Source: MWDF01 sp964577435
GTDB lineage: Bacteria; Bacillota; DTU025; MWDF01
Direction of reading: 5' to 3'
Length of the DNA stretch: 15,556 nt
NCBI GenBank assembly: GCA_964577435.1
Contig: CAZNZD010000033.1
Location: 1-15,556, forward strand
Every line of letters begins with the position of its first letter. The first letter of the stretch is position 1. The notes beneath the pieces are model-generated. The model saw only the letters and a list, made by a program, of their open reading frames with translations, did no database searches and was not told the DNA's origin. Positions 6,189 to 13,685 of this stretch are shown here, piece after piece. A program made the position numbers and the translations under genes.

Positions 6189-7652
6189 ATGGAAAAGATC
6201 AAGAAGGAGAAGCTCACTACCGTAGCCGGGGCGCCGGTGGCGGACAACCAGAACGCCCAGACCGCAGGGCCCAGAGGCCCCATGCTTCTTCAGGATGTGT
6301 GGTTTCTTGAGAAGCTCGCGCACTTCGACCGCGAGGTGATCCCAGAAAGAAGGATGCATGCTAAGGGCTCGGGAGCATACGGGACATTCACGGTCACGCA
6401 CGACATAACCAAGTACACGAAGGCCAAGGTTTTCTCCGAAGTAGGCAAGAAGACCGACATGTTTGTCCGCTTCTCGACGGTTGCAGGAGAGCGCGGAGCC
6501 GCAGACGCGGAGCGCGACATCAGGGGCTTCGCGATGAAGTTCTACACAGAGGAAGGCAATTGGGACCTGGTAGGCAACAATACCCCGGTCTTCTTCCTCA
6601 GAGACCCTCTGAAGTTCCCCGACCTGAACCATGCGGTCAAGCGCGACCCCAGGACCAACATGAGGAGTGCGAAGAACAACTGGGACTTCTGGACGTCGCT
6701 TCCGGAGGCGCTTCATCAGGTGACCATCACAATGAGCGACAGGGGCATCCCTGAATCGTACAGGTTCATGCACGGCTTCGGAAGCCACACCTTCAGCATG
6801 ATAAACGCCAAGGGGGAGCGCGTCTGGGTCAAGTTCCACCTGGTGAGCCAGCAGGGCATAAGAAACCTCACCGACGAGCAGGCGGAGGCCGTAGTCGCAA
6901 AGGACCGCGAGAGCCACCAGAAGGACCTCCTAGAGGCGATAGACCGCGGGGACTTCCCTCGCTGGAAGATGTTCATCCAGGTCATGACCGAAGAGCAGGC
7001 GGGAAAGATGCCCTACAACCCCTTCGACCTCACCAAGGTCTGGTACAAGAAGGACTTCCCCCTTATCGAGGTCGGCTACTTCGAGCTGAACAGGAACCCC
7101 GAGAACTATTTCGCCGAGGTGGAGCAGGCGGCGTTCAACCCCGCCAACGTGGTGCCCGGAATTAGCTTCTCACCCGACAAGATGCTTCATGGAAGGCTGT
7201 TCTCCTACGGCGACGCCCAGAGGTACAGGCTCGGCGTCAACCACCATCAGATACCGGTCAACTCGCCCAGATGCCCGGTCAACAGCTACCACAGGGACGG
7301 CCAGATGAGGGTGAACGCAAACGCGGGGTCCACCATCGGTTATGAGCCCAACAGCTACGGCAAGTGGAGCGAACAGCCGGAATACCAGGACCCGCCCCTT
7401 AAGCTTGAGGGAGATGCCTGGAACTGGAACTTCCGCGACGACGACGATGATTATTTCACCCAGCCCGGAAAGCTCTTCAGGCTGATGAGCCCGGCCCAGC
7501 AGAAGGTGCTGTTCGAGAACACCGCAAGGGCGATGGGAGACGCCCCGCGCCACATCAAGGTAAGGCACATCGGCAATTGCCTCAAAGCAGATCCGGCATA
7601 CGGCAAGGGCGTGGCCGACGCGCTCGGCATACCGCTTGAAGAAGTAAAATAG
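6189..7652 (+). CDS. katA: haem catalase (monofunctional, small-subunit KatA type)
   Basis: This 487-residue enzyme converts hydrogen peroxide to water and oxygen. Distal His57 sits in the active-site block VIPERRMHAKGSGAYGTF. The catalytic Asn is in VGNNTPVFFLRDPLKFPDL (Asn 130/131). The haem-ligand Tyr340 lies in RLFSYGDAQRYRLG, followed by NHHQIPVNSPRCP. The length fits small-subunit (clade 3) catalases, and the protein lacks the extra C-terminal domain of large ones. No signal peptide is seen, so it is cytoplasmic. ATG 6189 is four bases after the perR stop; its ribosome site (GGGAGG) lies inside the perR end, so the pair is one operon probably derepressed by peroxide. A catalase next to a PerR gene fits an anaerobe surviving oxygen exposure. 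Confidence 0.96.
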   Translation: MEKIKKEKLTTVAGAPVADNQNAQTAGPRGPMLLQDVWFLEKLAHFDREVIPERRMHAKGSGAYGTFTVTHDITKYTKAKVFSEVGKKTDMFVRFSTVAGERGAADAERDIRGFAMKFYTEEGNWDLVGNNTPVFFLRDPLKFPDLNHAVKRDPRTNMRSAKNNWDFWTSLPEALHQVTITMSDRGIPESYRFMHGFGSHTFSMINAKGERVWVKFHLVSQQGIRNLTDEQAEAVVAKDRESHQKDLLEAIDRGDFPRWKMFIQVMTEEQAGKMPYNPFDLTKVWYKKDFPLIEVGYFELNRNPENYFAEVEQAAFNPANVVPGISFSPDKMLHGRLFSYGDAQRYRLGVNHHQIPVNSPRCPVNSYHRDGQMRVNANAGSTIGYEPNSYGKWSEQPEYQDPPLKLEGDAWNWNFRDDDDDYFTQPGKLFRLMSPAQQKVLFENTARAMGDAPRHIKVRHIGNCLKADPAYGKGVADALGIPLEEVK

Positions 7653-7665
7653 TCGCGAAAGGCGA

Positions 7666-7709
7666 ATATGGGAAGCGCCCGGGGATCACTCCTCGGGCGC
7701 TTCTCATAT
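7666..7709. terminator. bidirectional hairpin between katA and the pgs operon
   Basis: The main stem is GAAGCGCCCG (7672-7681) with CGGGCGCTTC (7694-7703), extended inward by three pairs around ATCACT. Outward, ATATG (7666-7670) pairs with CATAT (7705-7709) across a mismatch. It lies between the convergent stops at 7652 and 7726. T-runs on either side are modest. Confidence 0.7.
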
Positions 7710-7725
7710 CTTCTTAACAAGTCTC

Positions 7726-8670
7726 CTACTTCCTGTCCTCCACAGTCACAACAAGGCCGTTGGGCAGGCATGCCGCGAGGTCCATCTCATCGTTCACCCA
7801 CCCGTGCTTGACGCATAGCTTGTCCGGGCACGGGGATGATATGAACCTTATACCCATCTCCTCGTCGTACTCGAGGACCGAGACGCCTATCCTTCCGTCA
7901 AGCTCGAACCGGCCCTCAGGAATCTGGCCGGGCTCGGGCGGCCATGGATAGCTTGCCGCCACCTGCCCCCTCTCCGCGTCCTTCTCGAACCTTTTGATGG
8001 TTATCACCATAGGAGAATCGGAGCCGACCCTTGCCTGAGCTATCCTGTCCGAAAGTATTATGGCGCCCCATGCGGTGGCTGCGAGCACCAGCATCACCGC
8101 AGCTGTCCCGATGAGAGACCTCCTGCCGTATGCCGACGACAGCCCGGAGGTGCCAAAGGAGAAACCCCTGAGCTTGCTTAACGCAAGGAACGCGTAAACG
8201 CCGGCAAGGCCGGTGAAGTAGCCTGTGGGAAGCGCGATTGCCAGAAGATATGGCAGCATCACGAATACCTTGGAAGTGCCGGCGATCGCCGTGAACATCG
8301 CAAGCTGAGAGATATTGTGCGCTACGGCCCCGACCATTGATGAGGCCGCGATGAGCTTGGCCTGTCTTGCGGTGATGGCCCTGAAGAATGTCATCGCAAG
8401 GCAGCTTCCCACTGCGCCGGCCATAGCCATCAGGAAAGCGGTCGAGCCGAACGTGCCAGAAACAAGACCCCCAAGAGCCACCCTCGCCACTGCCAGCAGA
8501 AGGGCGCTCACCGGGCCCATGGCATAGAGGCAGACCAGGGTCACTATGTTTGCGATGCCTAGCTTCGCGCCAGGAAGCGCTATCGGGACCGGGATGAGCG
8601 CCTCAAGCGCATGCAGCCCCACTCCAAGGGCGAGCAGCATCGCCAACAGGACCATCCTCCTGGTCCTTCC
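7726..8670 (-). CDS. Gx transporter family (Hpre_diP_synt_I) membrane protein fused to a NusG-II domain
   Basis: This 314-residue two-domain protein starts with residues 1-178, which form a polytopic membrane domain with the hallmark IPVPIALPGAKLGIANIVTL (about 27-46), typical of Hpre_diP_synt_I / Gx transporter proteins of uncertain substrate. A further membrane segment (about 184-206) leads into an extracytoplasmic NusG domain II-like module (about 218-312) with SPCPDKLCVKHGW and ACLPNGLVVTVE, carrying Cys 281, 286 and 301. In the organisms I know these are usually two neighbouring genes; here they are one frame. The TTG at 8670 is preferred (N-terminus MGRTRRMVLL, 7 bases after the pgsW stop); ATG 8655 with GGAAGG upstream is a close alternative. 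It is the last gene of the pgs operon. Confidence 0.8.
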   Translation of the reverse strand, partial: GRTRRMVLLAMLLALGVGLHALEALIPVPIALPGAKLGIANIVTLVCLYAMGPVSALLLAVARVALGGLVSGTFGSTAFLMAMAGAVGSCLAMTFFRAITARQAKLIAASSMVGAVAHNISQLAMFTAIAGTSKVFVMLPYLLAIALPTGYFTGLAGVYAFLALSKLRGFSFGTSGLSSAYGRRSLIGTAAVMLVLAATAWGAIILSDRIAQARVGSDSPMVITIKRFEKDAERGQVAASYPWPPEPGQIPEGRFELDGRIGVSVLEYDEEMGIRFISSPCPDKLCVKHGWVNDEMDLAACLPNGLVVTVEDRK

Positions 8671-8677
8671 CAAAGGT

Positions 8678-9766
8678 TCAGCTCTTCTTGCCAAGCGCCC
8701 TCCTTTTTGCCGAAAGGCCGGGAAGCACTGCAAGCGCAAGCACAGCCGCAGCTATTCCCGCCACCGCATACTCCCTTGTGAATTCCTTCTGGTAATATAC
8801 CATGCTGGTCCCCGGCTCGGGCAGGGGCATCGGGTCCACAGGTATTCCGCTTTTTATGGCAAGGCCCTTTATGTCCAGGAAGTGCATCACCGGCACCCCC
8901 CTGTTCGAATACTCGTAGATGAGCCCCATGTCCGGCGCGTCGATTCTCACTGGAGGCGCAAGCACAAGCCCGTTGGGAAACTCAAGGGACGCCGAGGTCG
9001 AGCCGAAGTTGGGCTCCGCGCCTCCGATGTTGGCGAATGCCTTGATCTCGCCGGCCTCCTCGAAATAGCGCAACCTCTCTTTGATGCTGTCCGTGATGTC
9101 CGCCGGCCTTATGACCGTATGGCCGCTCTTCTCAGCAATGCTTTCCAGTATGGGCTTCGCGTCCGCGATTATCCCGCCGTCTCCCGTATCCCCTGCGCCG
9201 CCTAATGAGATCGCCGCGGGCACGTAATCGAATACTCCGAGGCTTCTTAAGCCGTCAAGGATCTCAACTGAGGTGAGCCCGGGGATGTTCGCCCCGTACT
9301 CGGACGCCCCGATAGAGGGGATTATCACGGGTTCCACTCCTGTGACGCTTGCGGCGGAGAGCACGGCAAGCATGATCCCGGGGAAAGACCCCGATGCCCC
9401 CACGGCTATCCTGTCCCCCGCCTCAAGCCCAAGCTGGTCGAAATATCTTACTACCAGGGCGGCGAAGTCCGGATTCGTGGACGTCCTCTTCGACTGCAGG
9501 TTTCCGACCGTCGTGGTTATGTCCGTCAGCTCGCCTCCAATAAGGCCGGTCCTGTTCACATCGTCAGGGCTGATCGGTATGCCCAGGGCCTCCCTCATCC
9601 TCCTCACCCCGGCCTCGGCCTCGCTCATCTTCGCGGCGGCAGCCAGCATGTCCACATACCTGGGGTGCCTCTCCATCCTCGCGGAGGACAGCGTAAGCCA
9701 AAGGGAGGCCGTTATCGCGACCAGCGCTACTAGAAGCCATATGATGCCTATCTGCTTTCTTGCCAT
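8678..9766 (-). CDS. pgsW: poly-gamma-glutamate system protein PgsW
   Basis: This 362-residue protein is anchored by an N-terminal membrane segment (about 7-26) and a C-terminal one (about 333-352) followed by a basic tail, so the bulk is probably extracytoplasmic. It resembles the PgsW family found beside pgsB and pgsC in some bacteria that lack a standard pgsA. Recognisable blocks are TGLIGGELTDITTTVGNLQSK, LGLEAGDRIAVGASGSFPG and the Gly-rich SLGGAGDTGDGGIIAD. The biochemical role is unknown; a part in polymer export or assembly is inferred from context. ATG 9766 has AGGAG 6 bases upstream and lies 8 bases after the pgsC stop. The downstream fusion gene follows within a few bases. Confidence 0.82.
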   Translation of the reverse strand: MARKQIGIIWLLVALVAITASLWLTLSSARMERHPRYVDMLAAAAKMSEAEAGVRRMREALGIPISPDDVNRTGLIGGELTDITTTVGNLQSKRTSTNPDFAALVVRYFDQLGLEAGDRIAVGASGSFPGIMLAVLSAASVTGVEPVIIPSIGASEYGANIPGLTSVEILDGLRSLGVFDYVPAAISLGGAGDTGDGGIIADAKPILESIAEKSGHTVIRPADITDSIKERLRYFEEAGEIKAFANIGGAEPNFGSTSASLEFPNGLVLAPPVRIDAPDMGLIYEYSNRGVPVMHFLDIKGLAIKSGIPVDPMPLPEPGTSMVYYQKEFTREYAVAGIAAAVLALAVLPGLSAKRRALGKKS

Positions 9767-9774
9767 TTGATCTC

Positions 9775-10203
9775 CTAATAGATAATGAGCAGGATGAGCC
9801 TTACAAGGCCTGCGATAATCACAGTCGCTGCCGCGGTCTTCAAGAATCCCTGCTTGGATGCGTCGTTAGCTATAAGGCCGGGGATTATGTAACCGACGAC
9901 CCTTATCTCCTGGCCTGCTCCCGGGACCCAGGATACCACCCTTCCCAAGAGCCATCCTATCAGCATTCCGGTCAGGACCATGGCCATGAAGCGCCTTCGC
10001 CCGAAAAGTATCAGGCGAAGGGAGGCCAGCCTTACGGCAAGCAGTGTAAGTGCTGCCACGGCCAGCGTCGCCAGCACCCTTAAGGGCTGGTCCATGTAAA
10101 GCGCAAGGTATCCGGGGCTCACCAAGCCGCCCGCCAGAAGTCCGGTGAACTCGTTGAACAGGAAGCTGATTATTATGCCAAGAGTAACAGATGTGCCTAT
10201 CAT
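9775..10203 (-). CDS. pgsC: poly-gamma-glutamate biosynthesis protein PgsC/CapC
   Basis: This 142-residue integral membrane protein has about four or five hydrophobic segments, close to the usual 149 residues of PgsC/CapC. The N-terminal half has the conserved FNEFTGLLAGGLVSPGYLAL stretch. PgsC works with the ligase PgsB in the membrane complex that polymerises glutamate through gamma-carboxyl bonds. ATG 10203 overlaps the pgsB stop as ATGA, and GGAGG/GGAAGG sites lie just upstream inside pgsB, so the two are translationally coupled at what is likely fixed stoichiometry. The frame runs further upstream inside pgsB but has no support there. Confidence 0.92.
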   Translation of the reverse strand: MIGTSVTLGIIISFLFNEFTGLLAGGLVSPGYLALYMDQPLRVLATLAVAALTLLAVRLASLRLILFGRRRFMAMVLTGMLIGWLLGRVVSWVPGAGQEIRVVGYIIPGLIANDASKQGFLKTAAATVIIAGLVRLILLIIY

Positions 10204-11369
10204 GCCCTTCCACCTCCGGCCAGTCCTTCGATGAGCTTGGTCAGCTCGGCGCCCGCCCCCTTGGTGTTGCCTGCAAGAAGCACCAATGCCGATCCGCCCT
10301 CGGGCGCAAGCCCAGCCACTTTCCTCAGCACCCCTTCGGCATCCGCATTTCCAGCGACCCCACCCCGGCCCCTGCCTAAAAGCTTCGCGAGCTTCTGCAT
10401 GCCGCCGATATAAAGTATCTCGTCTACGGGCAGCTCTTCCGCAAGCCTTGACATCTCCCACACCCTCTGCGGCCTGTCCTCCCTGTTGCTTATCACAAGG
10501 ACCCTCGTGTCATAGCCGCCGGCGCGGGGCTTTGCGAACGACTCCCACATCAGCATCGTTGATTCGACGTCGTTTGCGGCGAAAGCGTTCACAACCATGA
10601 GCCTTCGGCCGAAGGCCTCGAGCTCGACCAGGGGGCTTACCCCCGGGTCAGGTTTCGCCTTAAGCATCCCCTCGAATGCGGTCCTTCGGTCTACTCCGGC
10701 GACCTCGCATGCCTTAAGGGCTATAGCCACGTTCTCGGCGAAGGAGGTATATCCGAAGCCCGATAGTTCCTCTTCGCTTACCTCGCAGCTGTGCGCGACG
10801 TGAAGCGCCGTCCTCTTCCTTGCGCACTCGGCCTGAAGGACCTCAAGGCCATATCCGTCCCCTGCGACGAAATGCGCATCCACCGGAACCGTGATGGCGA
10901 GGGTCCTCGCCACATCCTCGATTCCGGGCCCCATCACGTCTAGGTGGTCCGGCCTTATGTTAGTCATGACGCCTATTGTCGAACGCACCAGCCTGTGCTC
11001 GTACACGTACTGGTTCTCCGCCTCCAGCGCCATGCATTCGACGACCAGGGCCTCTGCCTTCTCTGCCGCAGCCCTCTTCGCGATCCTTACATGCTCTGAT
11101 ATCCTGGCCCTTCCCCTGCGCCTTATCTCCTCCTCGGATCCGTCGGGCAGGATGAGCCTTGGGGCTGTGCCTGTGGTCTTGGCAACCGTCCTTATGCCGG
11201 CCTGCCTCAGTCCGGCGGCGATGAGCCTCGTCACAGTGGACTTGCCCCTTGTGCCGTTCACGTTAACCCTTATGGGAATCGACGATATCCTCCTTCTGTG
11301 CTGCGCGCTTTCGGCATATCCCGCAGCCAGCAGCCCGAGGAAGGCGACGATGATTACAATTCCGTCCAT
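10200..11369 (-). CDS. pgsB: poly-gamma-glutamate synthase PgsB/CapB
   Basis: This 389-residue ATP-dependent ligase is of the Mur-ligase-like type and adds glutamate to the gamma-carboxyl of the growing chain. An N-terminal membrane anchor (about 3-18) precedes VNVNGTRGKSTVTRLI, whose phosphate loop GTRGKST is at 39-45. KTTGTAPRLILPDGSEEE, VECMALEAENQYVYEHRL and GVMTNIRPDHLDVMG are characteristic PgsB/CapB blocks, as is LVISNREDRPQRVWEM. The start is ATG 11369, with AGGGGG 7 bases upstream; an in-frame ATG at 11396 has no such site. It heads the operon pgsB-pgsC-pgsW-fusion. No pgsA/capA gene occurs in the window. Confidence 0.95.
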   Translation of the reverse strand: MDGIVIIVAFLGLLAAGYAESAQHRRRISSIPIRVNVNGTRGKSTVTRLIAAGLRQAGIRTVAKTTGTAPRLILPDGSEEEIRRRGRARISEHVRIAKRAAAEKAEALVVECMALEAENQYVYEHRLVRSTIGVMTNIRPDHLDVMGPGIEDVARTLAITVPVDAHFVAGDGYGLEVLQAECARKRTALHVAHSCEVSEEELSGFGYTSFAENVAIALKACEVAGVDRRTAFEGMLKAKPDPGVSPLVELEAFGRRLMVVNAFAANDVESTMLMWESFAKPRAGGYDTRVLVISNREDRPQRVWEMSRLAEELPVDEILYIGGMQKLAKLLGRGRGGVAGNADAEGVLRKVAGLAPEGGSALVLLAGNTKGAGAELTKLIEGLAGGGRA

Positions 11370-11391
11370 TTCAGACCCCCTATGAGTAACT

Positions 11392-11397
11392 ATCATA
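11392..11397 (-). promoter_or_regulatory. possible -10 of the pgs operon
   Basis: Read on the reverse strand this is TATGAT, predicting transcription from about 11385 and a short leader with AGGGGG. A TTTCTA lies 19 bases upstream as a weak -35. A perfect TTGACA at 11469-11464 has no fitting -10, so the true promoter is uncertain. Confidence 0.3.
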
Positions 11398-11518
11398 CAC
11401 CATGCGCCGCAGAGGTTAGAAACCTGATGACGCTCCTGTTAACCCAATGCAACCCTCATGGTTTGTCAATGTTTTTTATTAATACAAGAATAATTTGGAA
11501 GAAAACTGGCAACTCGAT

Positions 11519-11537
11519 GGGTGTATACAATATACCC
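11519..11537. repeat. inverted repeat, operator candidate
   Basis: GGGTGTAT-ACA-ATATACCC has 8-base arms with one G-T mismatch and a 3-base centre; inside it TGTATACA (11522-11529) is a perfect 8-base palindrome. Such a spacing suits a dimeric repressor (for example GntR-like), but no regulator gene of that sort lies in the window. Confidence 0.5.
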
Positions 11538-11558
11538 GCACCTAACCGCGCCATCTGG

Positions 11559-11578
11559 TATGCATTTACATATGCATA
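11559..11578. repeat. inverted repeat with 12-base periodic TATGCAT
   Basis: TATGCAT (11559-11565) and ATGCATA (11572-11578) form a perfect 7-base inverted repeat around TTACAT. TATGCAT also recurs directly at 11571-11577, 12 bases from the first copy. It is a second possible protein-binding site in the same gap. Confidence 0.45.
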
Positions 11579-11628
11579 GTCAACCTTCAATCTATCTGCG
11601 GGGCGTGCCAAATACCTGCGCGCTATTC

Positions 11629-11634
11629 TATACT
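11629..11634 (+). promoter_or_regulatory. possible -10 for the transporter cassette
   Basis: TATACT would start transcription near 11641, giving a leader of about 70 bases before ATG 11712. No good -35 is seen at 16-18 bases upstream, and the two inverted repeats lie 50-110 bases upstream, where an activator might bind. Confidence 0.3.
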
Positions 11635-11711
11635 GTTTATGGAAACCATGACCGAACATCGCAGATGTCTGTTACGTATTAGTAATTAACCTAATCGAAA
11701 GGAGAATATAA

Positions 11712-12326
11712 ATGAAGAGGATAACTATCTTGCTGGTGCTACTCGGCCTTATCGTCCTCATGGGGGCAAACCCAGTGTCGGCGACCGTAACCGGGGTGAA
11801 CCCCCCGCCGAAGTTCGCATTCCCCATGCTCTTGAGCAATGCAGGGCAGGGTCCAGACGGCAAGCAGACTAGGACATTCGTGAATTTTAACGCAGTTTCC
11901 AAGGCAGCTGTAGTTTACGAGAAGGACTATTTCTACAATGCTGAGCCGCAGCCTGCCGACATTGCTGGGTACAAAACGATCATCTTCGTGATCAGCTCCA
12001 GCGCAAAGGGCCTCGGGGCCTCCGGAATAACAATCGACGAGGAGATAGCCCGCCTTAACAAAGTAGTAGCAGAGGCGAAGAAACTGAAGATCAAGATTGT
12101 GGCGCTGCTCCTAAACGGCAAGGACAATAGGGGCCTTCCCGGAAGCGCCAACGAGCAGAGCATCGACGCCATCGCCCCCTTCGCAGATTATCTCATTATT
12201 AAGAAGGACGGCGACAGCGATCAGAAGTTCAAGAAGATCGCAGACAAGAACAAGGTCCCGCTCACTTACTACGACAATACGGTTGTAGACATACCAGTAC
12301 TCTTCGCAGCGATGTTCTCAAAGTAA
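11712..12326 (+). CDS. exported DUF6305-like protein, putative solute-binding component
   Basis: This 204-residue exported protein has a clear signal peptide (residues 1-24, cleavage after NPVSA). The mature part, beginning TVTGVNPPPKFAFPMLLSNA, looks like a single alpha/beta Rossmann-like domain: strand YKTIIFVIS, then the conserved-looking SSAKGLGASGITIDEEI, strand KIKIVALLL, and FADYLIIKKDGDSDQKF. From memory it resembles DUF6305, a family of unknown function that sits beside DctM-like permeases. It is unlike DctP, TAXI or TctC binding proteins, which are about 300 residues. Position as the first cassette gene, followed by an attenuator-like terminator and a permease, suggests a periplasmic ligand-binding role (inference). 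AAAGGAG precedes ATG 11712 by 7 bases. Confidence 0.75.
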   Translation: MKRITILLVLLGLIVLMGANPVSATVTGVNPPPKFAFPMLLSNAGQGPDGKQTRTFVNFNAVSKAAVVYEKDYFYNAEPQPADIAGYKTIIFVISSSAKGLGASGITIDEEIARLNKVVAEAKKLKIKIVALLLNGKDNRGLPGSANEQSIDAIAPFADYLIIKKDGDSDQKFKKIADKNKVPLTYYDNTVVDIPVLFAAMFSK

Positions 12327-12330
12327 TGGG

Positions 12331-12358
12331 TTGCGCCCCCCAAAGGGGCGCAATTTTT
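12331..12358 (+). terminator. intrinsic terminator / attenuator inside the transporter cassette
   Basis: A perfect 9-bp stem, TTGCGCCCC (12331-12339) with GGGGCGCAA (12345-12353), has a 5-base loop and is followed at once by TTTTT (12354-12358). It lies between the exported-protein gene and the permease, so it should lower permease expression relative to the first gene. Confidence 0.9.
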
Positions 12359-12363
12359 GGGGG
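12337..12363 (+). promoter_or_regulatory. alternative stem that would mask the permease ribosome site
   Basis: CCCCCAAA (12337-12344), part of the terminator stem and loop, is exactly complementary to TTTGGGGG (12356-12363), which contains the only Shine-Dalgarno-like run before ATG 12372. The two hairpins cannot form together. No ligand-binding domain was seen, so a switch is only a possibility. Confidence 0.4.
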
Positions 12364-12371
12364 TAATATAC

Positions 12372-13664
12372 ATGACTCTACAGACCACTTACACGCTTGC
12401 AGCTATGGTCGCAGTCTTCGCTCTCAGCAGCTGGAAGCTCAAGTCGCCTGAGATCTCCATGGTGATCACCGCTATCGTGGGAGCCTTGGTGGCCGGCTTC
12501 GGCTTCCCGGTACGCCTCCTGGTAGAGGGCACTCTCACCTACTTCGACCTCGCTCTTCTCTTCCTCACCGCATCGCTGTTCATGAACTTCTACTCGGAGG
12601 TTGGCGCGACGAACGCTCTCGTCAGGGGCCTGGTCTCCAAATTCTACAACAATAAATGGATAATGCTGTTCCTGCTGGCGTTCGTGATGCTGATCCCCGG
12701 CGCTTTCACTGGGGCGGGCAGCGTCTCGATACTGGTAGTGGGCGGCCTAGTCGCCACAGTCCTCGAGTTCATGGGCTTTCCTCCCGAAAGAAGCGCGGCG
12801 TTCGTGTTCATAACCGCAATACTATCTGCGGCAGCGCCTCCCATCAACCTCTGGGCGATGCTGATGGCAGCAGGTGCCAACATGCCCTACGTAGGGTTCA
12901 ACAAGATACTTCTCATACCCGTAGTGGTGACTACGGTGTTCGCTGTGTTCTTCTACGGCAGGGGCACGAAGGCGAGGCCAAAGGCTGAGGTCTTGGCAAG
13001 CCTTCCTCAGACTGCCAAGGGGATGAACTGGCTTAGGCTCTCGCTTCCCTTCGCGCTCCTGCTGTTCCTGATACTCATGGCGCAGTATGGAGCCCACCTG
13101 ATGCCGGTAATCGGCCTTCCACTTACTTTCCTTCTCTGCGCACTGCTGGTCATAATCCTCGACCCTGAGAAGAGGGGCTTGAAGCGCTGGTGGGAAGTTA
13201 CGACCAAGACCATAGAGATGGTGTTCCCTCTCGTCGCGACGCTGGTCAGCGTGGGCGTTCTCGTTAACATCATGGCGCTTACCGGCGTCAGGGGCCTCAT
13301 CGCTATCAACTTCGTCACACTGCCCATAGTGTGGATCTACGTGACGGCGCTGCTGTTCTGCCCCCTGGCTCAAGGTTCGCTGTCATACGGAAGCGCGGTC
13401 ATCCTGGGCGTGCCCCTCATCTTCCGCTTCAACTCCGTGGGCATAAACGTAACCGTCGTGGCAGCTGCGCTTTCGATGATGTTCCCGCTGGGCGACTGCC
13501 TGCCGCCTTCGAGGATAGTCGGAAGGCTGTCCATAGAGAAGACCGGCTTCAAGGGCTCCTACATGGCCTTCCTTAAGGCAGTCATAGTCCCCTGGCTGGT
13601 TCTCGCGGCAATCGCGCTTTCGATGCTTATCTTCACGAAGACATTCGTGCCCCTTACGAAATAG
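12372..13664 (+). CDS. DctM-like (TRAP large subunit-type) permease
   Basis: This 430-residue polytopic inner-membrane protein has about twelve hydrophobic segments, the normal length of a TRAP large subunit (DctM). Two related halves can be seen: PGAFTGAGSVSI (109-120) and AAPPINLWAM (154-163) in the first, and the matching FPLGDCLPPSRIVGR (371-385, PP at 378-379) in the second. This is the inverted-repeat layout of ion-transporter-superfamily carriers. TRAP systems use a sodium gradient with a periplasmic binding protein and a small DctQ subunit; here the neighbours are a DUF6305-like protein and a 57-residue protein instead. Start ATG 12372 has GGGGG 8 bases upstream; the TTG at 12357 lies in the terminator T-run and is not favoured. 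Substrate unknown; organic acid or peptide derived is likely. Confidence 0.8.
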   Translation: MTLQTTYTLAAMVAVFALSSWKLKSPEISMVITAIVGALVAGFGFPVRLLVEGTLTYFDLALLFLTASLFMNFYSEVGATNALVRGLVSKFYNNKWIMLFLLAFVMLIPGAFTGAGSVSILVVGGLVATVLEFMGFPPERSAAFVFITAILSAAAPPINLWAMLMAAGANMPYVGFNKILLIPVVVTTVFAVFFYGRGTKARPKAEVLASLPQTAKGMNWLRLSLPFALLLFLILMAQYGAHLMPVIGLPLTFLLCALLVIILDPEKRGLKRWWEVTTKTIEMVFPLVATLVSVGVLVNIMALTGVRGLIAINFVTLPIVWIYVTALLFCPLAQGSLSYGSAVILGVPLIFRFNSVGINVTVVAAALSMMFPLGDCLPPSRIVGRLSIEKTGFKGSYMAFLKAVIVPWLVLAAIALSMLIFTKTFVPLTK

Positions 13665-13685
13665 CCGAACGGAGGAGTGAGTCAT

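Larger units (their letters stand above)
11398..11711. other. divergent regulatory gap between pgs operon and transporter cassette
   Basis: An AT-rich stretch of more than 300 bases separates two operons transcribed away from each other. It contains no credible gene. It holds two inverted repeats (11519-11537 and 11559-11578), candidate promoter elements for both directions and the ribosome site AAAGGAG for the gene at 11712. The lower GC than the surrounding genes is typical of a control region. Confidence 0.65.

Noticed and set aside
6138..6917. 259-residue reverse open frame across the catalase start
   Set aside because: It lies wholly antisense to the perR end and katA, both with full active-site motifs, and has no ribosome site or family resemblance.
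11464..11469. Perfect TTGACA on the reverse strand upstream of pgsB
   Set aside because: No acceptable -10 lies 16-19 bases downstream (TGGGTT, GGGTTA), so it was not called as a promoter on its own.
12822..13373. 183-residue reverse open frame within the permease gene
   Set aside because: Highly charged, His/Arg/Glu-rich translation typical of the complement of a membrane-protein gene; no start signals.
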